Assembly (NCBI RefSeq): GCF_046630445.1
Contig: NC_092341.1
Coordinates: 258,584,001 to 258,648,000 of the forward strand
Origin: Rutidosis leptorrhynchoides
Taxonomy: Eukaryota > Streptophyta > Magnoliopsida > Asterales > Asteraceae
Reading direction: 5' to 3'
DNA length: 64,000 nucleotides
The notes beneath the pieces were generated by a model. The model saw nothing but the letters and a program-made list of their open reading frames with translations. It made no database searches and was not told the DNA's origin. The translations under genes and the position numbers were made by a program. Shown one piece after another: positions 60,707 to 64,000 of this stretch (position 1 is the first letter of the stretch; each line of letters starts with the position of its first letter).

Positions 60707-62323
60707 TTTCATAAGTTCACTTTCAAGTTTGTAACTTATTATTAGTTTTAAAGTTCATGTATGTGTTAGATCTAAGACTTTGATGTAACTTTGGTTCATC
60801 AAAACACTTGCAACACTTAAGTGAGTTGTGCTTCATGTCTTAGACTTGCACTTGGGTTATAATGGTCAAACCTTGGGGAAAATGATGCAAACACATCAGC
60901 GAGTTGTACACTTGAAGCTATATGCATCAAGGATGAGAACCATGATAAGCATCGAGCACCAAGAACCTCCGGAACCTACTGACCCTACTATTTCTGTGTC
61001 TGACCCGTACGACCTGGGCTACTGTAATTATGATTTTCAGATATCTCTGTTCGAGTAGATAACTTTTCATATAGGACTCGTCTTAATCCGAGTTACGGTT
61101 TGGGATTTATGGCCCTCCGATCGTCACTATGTCCATTTAACGTTGTGCTGAAAATTCTGACCTACTCGCACTTAGACCATCGCCACGGTCCAACGAAGAC
61201 GAGTTTGCTTCTGTAATTTTTACCACAACTAAAGGACTCATATATGGAGCCATGGCCACTGGTCTCACCTTATTTCAGTAGGTATAGATGGCGTGGTGAC
61301 TGACCGAACTCAGCCTTTGTTTTAAACTCTTTTCATGAACGAAACTTACTTTACACCTTTTGTTTGATGATGAAAGATGATAACCCTTAAGACCTTATTT
61401 ACATACTTTTAAACCTTTTCAGACAATTTACTGACTTAGTACTATTTGACTTAGGTTGAGGACCCGTTTGGACAACCTACATACTTGCTTATTTCCCGAG
61501 TCATACTTTACCGCTACATTATCATTGTGAGTTATAGCATCCCTTTTTACTTTAACTATTTTGGGAACTGAGAATACATGCGCATTTTACGTTTTACATA
61601 CTAGGCACGAGTACTTAAATTTTATATATGTGTGGGTTATACAACGGCACAAACATTCCCTTTAGCTCGGTAACGTTTAGTCATTGGTTTTTGAACCGGT
61701 GAACGCGAATCTTAGATATGGATCCATAGGGTTTGACATCCCCACTCGGGCTAGTAGCGCTAGCATTTAACGAGTGTTTAATACTTCGTAAACATACGCA
61801 CTTGCCAAGTGTACTTTCAGGGGGTATAAACGTTAAGTTAGTTACCAAGTGCCCACGGTTAAGCATATACTTTATCATACTGTTTTGAAACGCTCTTTGT
61901 AGCACTGAAATCTCGTGGCCTACATTACATACTGTTATACTTAAACTATAGCTCACCAACCTTTATGTTGACATTTTTAAGCATGTTTTTCTCAGGTGCT
62001 TAAGGTTATTTGCTTCCGCTGTCGTGCTAGTCTTGCTGTAGACACCCGCTGCTCTAGAGTCATCACCGCATGAACTGCTTATTTTGCATTCAAACTTTAA
62101 TACATTTAAAACTATGTTTTGTAACGACCTAAGGGTTACATACATTTATTCATGCTTGCTATTCGTAGAAGCATACTGTTGGTGTAAAACACTTGACGTT
62201 CGTTATGACGTCACCTTTTATCGTGAATGCAAACGTATTTTGATATAGCATATAGGGTTTGACCTTGTAATGATCCTGTTGTTGATGATTCGTACACGAT
62301 GGTTTTGTACGGGGCATCACATT

Positions 62324-62335
62324 TGGTATCAGAGC
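62324..62335 (+). promoter_or_regulatory. RT5 primer binding site
   Basis: TGGTATCAGAGC two bases after the LTR end GGCATCACA. It shows what RT4 has lost at 32963. Confidence 0.92.
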
Positions 62336-62659
62336 CAGGTTGTAGGGAATTAGGTTGCATTAGTGAGTCTAAGACCGACCCGAGTAGGATTCACTAATAG
62401 GACTAATCTACAACTTGCTAGTTTACTTGTTTCTGCTGAGCTTACTGCATGCTGCTGCTTACTTTTACTGCTATATGCCGGTTGCTACTACATGATTTCA
62501 CCACTGTACGATATTACTTGCTTTCGATTGCATGCTACTTCTGTACGATTCGTTATTATTGCCATGCTACTTATTGTTATACATGATTTAAACTGTTGGC
62601 CTAATACGTGCTTGCTTTATGACTTACTGACATGGAAAAAATGATGTTTCCTTGTTCAG

Positions 62660-63316
62660 ATGTCGGATACTCCACCTGCTATCATTTTGGGCAGTTCAGA
62701 CTCGTCAGCCACCCCACTGCTGCTGCTGCCGACACACCGATCCCGCTACCCACGAGTGACCCCGGCGCTTCATCTTCCGGGACTAGCAGCCAGGCGCCTG
62801 CCCCAATGGTTACTTCTAGCGGAGCCCAGGACCCTTCGGAGATTCCAGCTCCATCTACCCCCGGACCCTCAGGATCACAGCCCCGCTCCGGTGAGAATGT
62901 GATTCCCGCGGAGTTCGGGGAAGGTCCGTTCCGTAACCGGTATCGCTATTGGTGCCGACGCGCCCCTGATGGACGTCTCATTCCGATCGGACCCGCTAGG
63001 TACAGACAGATGATGGCCGCTCAAGGACGGCCAGTTCAGCCACCCGTACAGCCACCACATGATTCGGACGACCCGTCATCCACTGATGCTTCATCCGACG
63101 ACACCTCCTCGGACGACTCCAGTGATGATGAGGACCCTGCTGATATACCAATACAGGCACCCTCCACCCCACCGAAGAAGCGGTACCATTTTGATGGCAC
63201 CTTCATTCCAGGGGTGAATGGAGGTCGTGCTTTCACTGACGCATTTGGTCGGCGTCGTAGGGTTACTGCTCGTAAGCGGCTTGTGCCGTACCCTGCCGAC
63301 CCACAAGTGCGTAAGG
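62660..63316 (+). pseudogene. RT5 copy of the extra pre-gag ORF
   Basis: The ATG at 62660 follows the same splice-acceptor-like site as in RT4 (CCTTGTTCAG). A frameshift near 62700-62735 moves the conserved part into the frame that is open from 62632 to 63321. The boxes IPAEFGEGPF, CRRAPDGRL, SSDDEDPA, APSTPPKKRY, TFIPGVN, GRAFTDAFG and RRRVTARKRLVPYPAD are kept, while the linkers differ. It is cut off by the RT6 LTR after VRK. Confidence 0.8.
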
Positions 63317-64000
63317 TGTAGTGACCCGAACTTTTCCATGTTTATATATATTAATTGAGATTGATATTTATATGATTAAATGTTTCGAACATGTTAAGCA
63401 ATCAAACTTGTTAAGACTTGATTAATTGAAATATGTTTCATATAGACAATTGACCACCCAAGTTGACCGGTGATTCACGAACGTTAAAACTTGTAAAAAC
63501 TATACGATGACATATATATGATTATATATATAGTTAACATGATTTTATTATAAGTATGTATCTCATTAGGTATTTTAACAATGAGTTATATACATAAAAA
63601 TGAGACTATTAATTTAAGAAACTCGAAAACGATATATATAATGATTATCGTTATAACAACGTCTTACTAGGTACATATGAATCATATTAAGATATTGATA
63701 CACTTGGTTAATTATGTTAAATGATAAGTAAATATATTATTAAGTGTATTAACAATGAAATACATATGTAAAAATAAGACTACTAACTTAATGATTTCGA
63801 AACGAGACATATATGTAACGACTATCGTTGTAACGACATTTAACTGTATATATATCATACTAAGATATATTATACATCATAATATTATGATAATATAACA
63901 ATTTAACATCTCATTTGTTATAATAAACAATGGTTTAACAACATTCAACAAGATCGTTAACCTAAAGGTTTCAAAACAACACTTACATGTAACGACTAAC
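63317..64000 (+). mobile_element. RT6: LTR start, runs off the right edge
   Basis: TGTAGTGACCCGAACTTTTCC, a typical plant Ty3/gypsy LTR opening, abuts the RT5 reading frame at 63316. TAAGG (63312-63316) is the expected target site. AT-rich LTR body with no frame; a TTATAACGACTATCGTTGTAACGAC-like segment recurs (about 63650, 63815, 63990). Confidence 0.7.

Larger units (their letters stand above)
60707..63316 (+). mobile_element. RT5: truncated relative of RT4
   Basis: 60707-62321 matches the RT4 LTR from about 31218 to its end, with more differences than between the RT4 LTRs. The first 1.28 kb of the LTR is missing. It is followed by an intact PBS, leader and the extra ORF. RT6 interrupts it at 63317; the rest would lie to the right of the window if it survives. 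Confidence 0.88.

Overview
The window is plant nuclear DNA, dicot by its appearance. The style of the LTR families resembles composite-family (Asteraceae) genomes, but that is an impression and has not been searched. It is AT-rich, full of long (TA)n tracts, and made almost wholly of transposable elements in different states of decay. I found no convincing host protein gene, rRNA or functional tRNA gene.

Layout. 1-5453: the 5' end of a minus-strand Ty3/gypsy element of Athila/Tat type, with an intact gag ORF that runs off the left edge. 5459-7195: a minus-strand LINE relic split by a 1,055-bp Harbinger-like element. 7196-11531: a Helitron-rich stretch holding a 494-bp Mutator-like MITE packed with E-box-type palindromes. 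11981-12390: a 5'-truncated LINE with a clean target site duplication. 13567-18631: a chain of foldback MITEs, each flanked by (TA)n, several with telomere-like motifs at their fold, ending in a tRNA-derived SINE. 19354-20100: a probable minus-strand LTR.

The centre (21440-57374) is a four-deep nest of LTR retrotransposons. I label them RT1 to RT4, and every target site duplication can be read. RT1 (21440-57374, + strand, TSD GTGAA) is a long non-autonomous element with LTRs of about 3.9 kb, a PBS, a PPT and one small gag-like frame but no pol. RT2 (22233-46127, - strand, TSD TCGTG) is a chromodomain-bearing Ty3/gypsy element with LTRs of about 2.2 kb. It lies inside the 5' LTR of RT1. RT3 (29196-43870, + strand, TSD CTAGG) is a solo LTR in the leader of RT2. 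RT4 (29932-42228, + strand, TSD TTTAG) is a second chromovirus with 3.03-kb LTRs and an extra ORF before gag. It lies inside RT3. RT1 itself sits in an older LTR (about 20130-21439 plus 57380-57600).

57607-64000: two Stowaway-like MITEs, one split by a LINE with a good zinc-binding-RT reading frame; a fragment of an unrelated LTR; a truncated relative of RT4 (RT5); and the start of a further LTR (RT6) that interrupts RT5.

For follow-up, the strongest leads are a run of stem-loops in the RT2 LTR with a constant ACGGCTA loop and changing paired arms, the extra pre-gag ORF of the RT4 family behind a splice-acceptor-like site, the palindrome-filled MITE at 8565-9058, and the GC-rich palindromes near the LTR promoters of RT2 and RT3.
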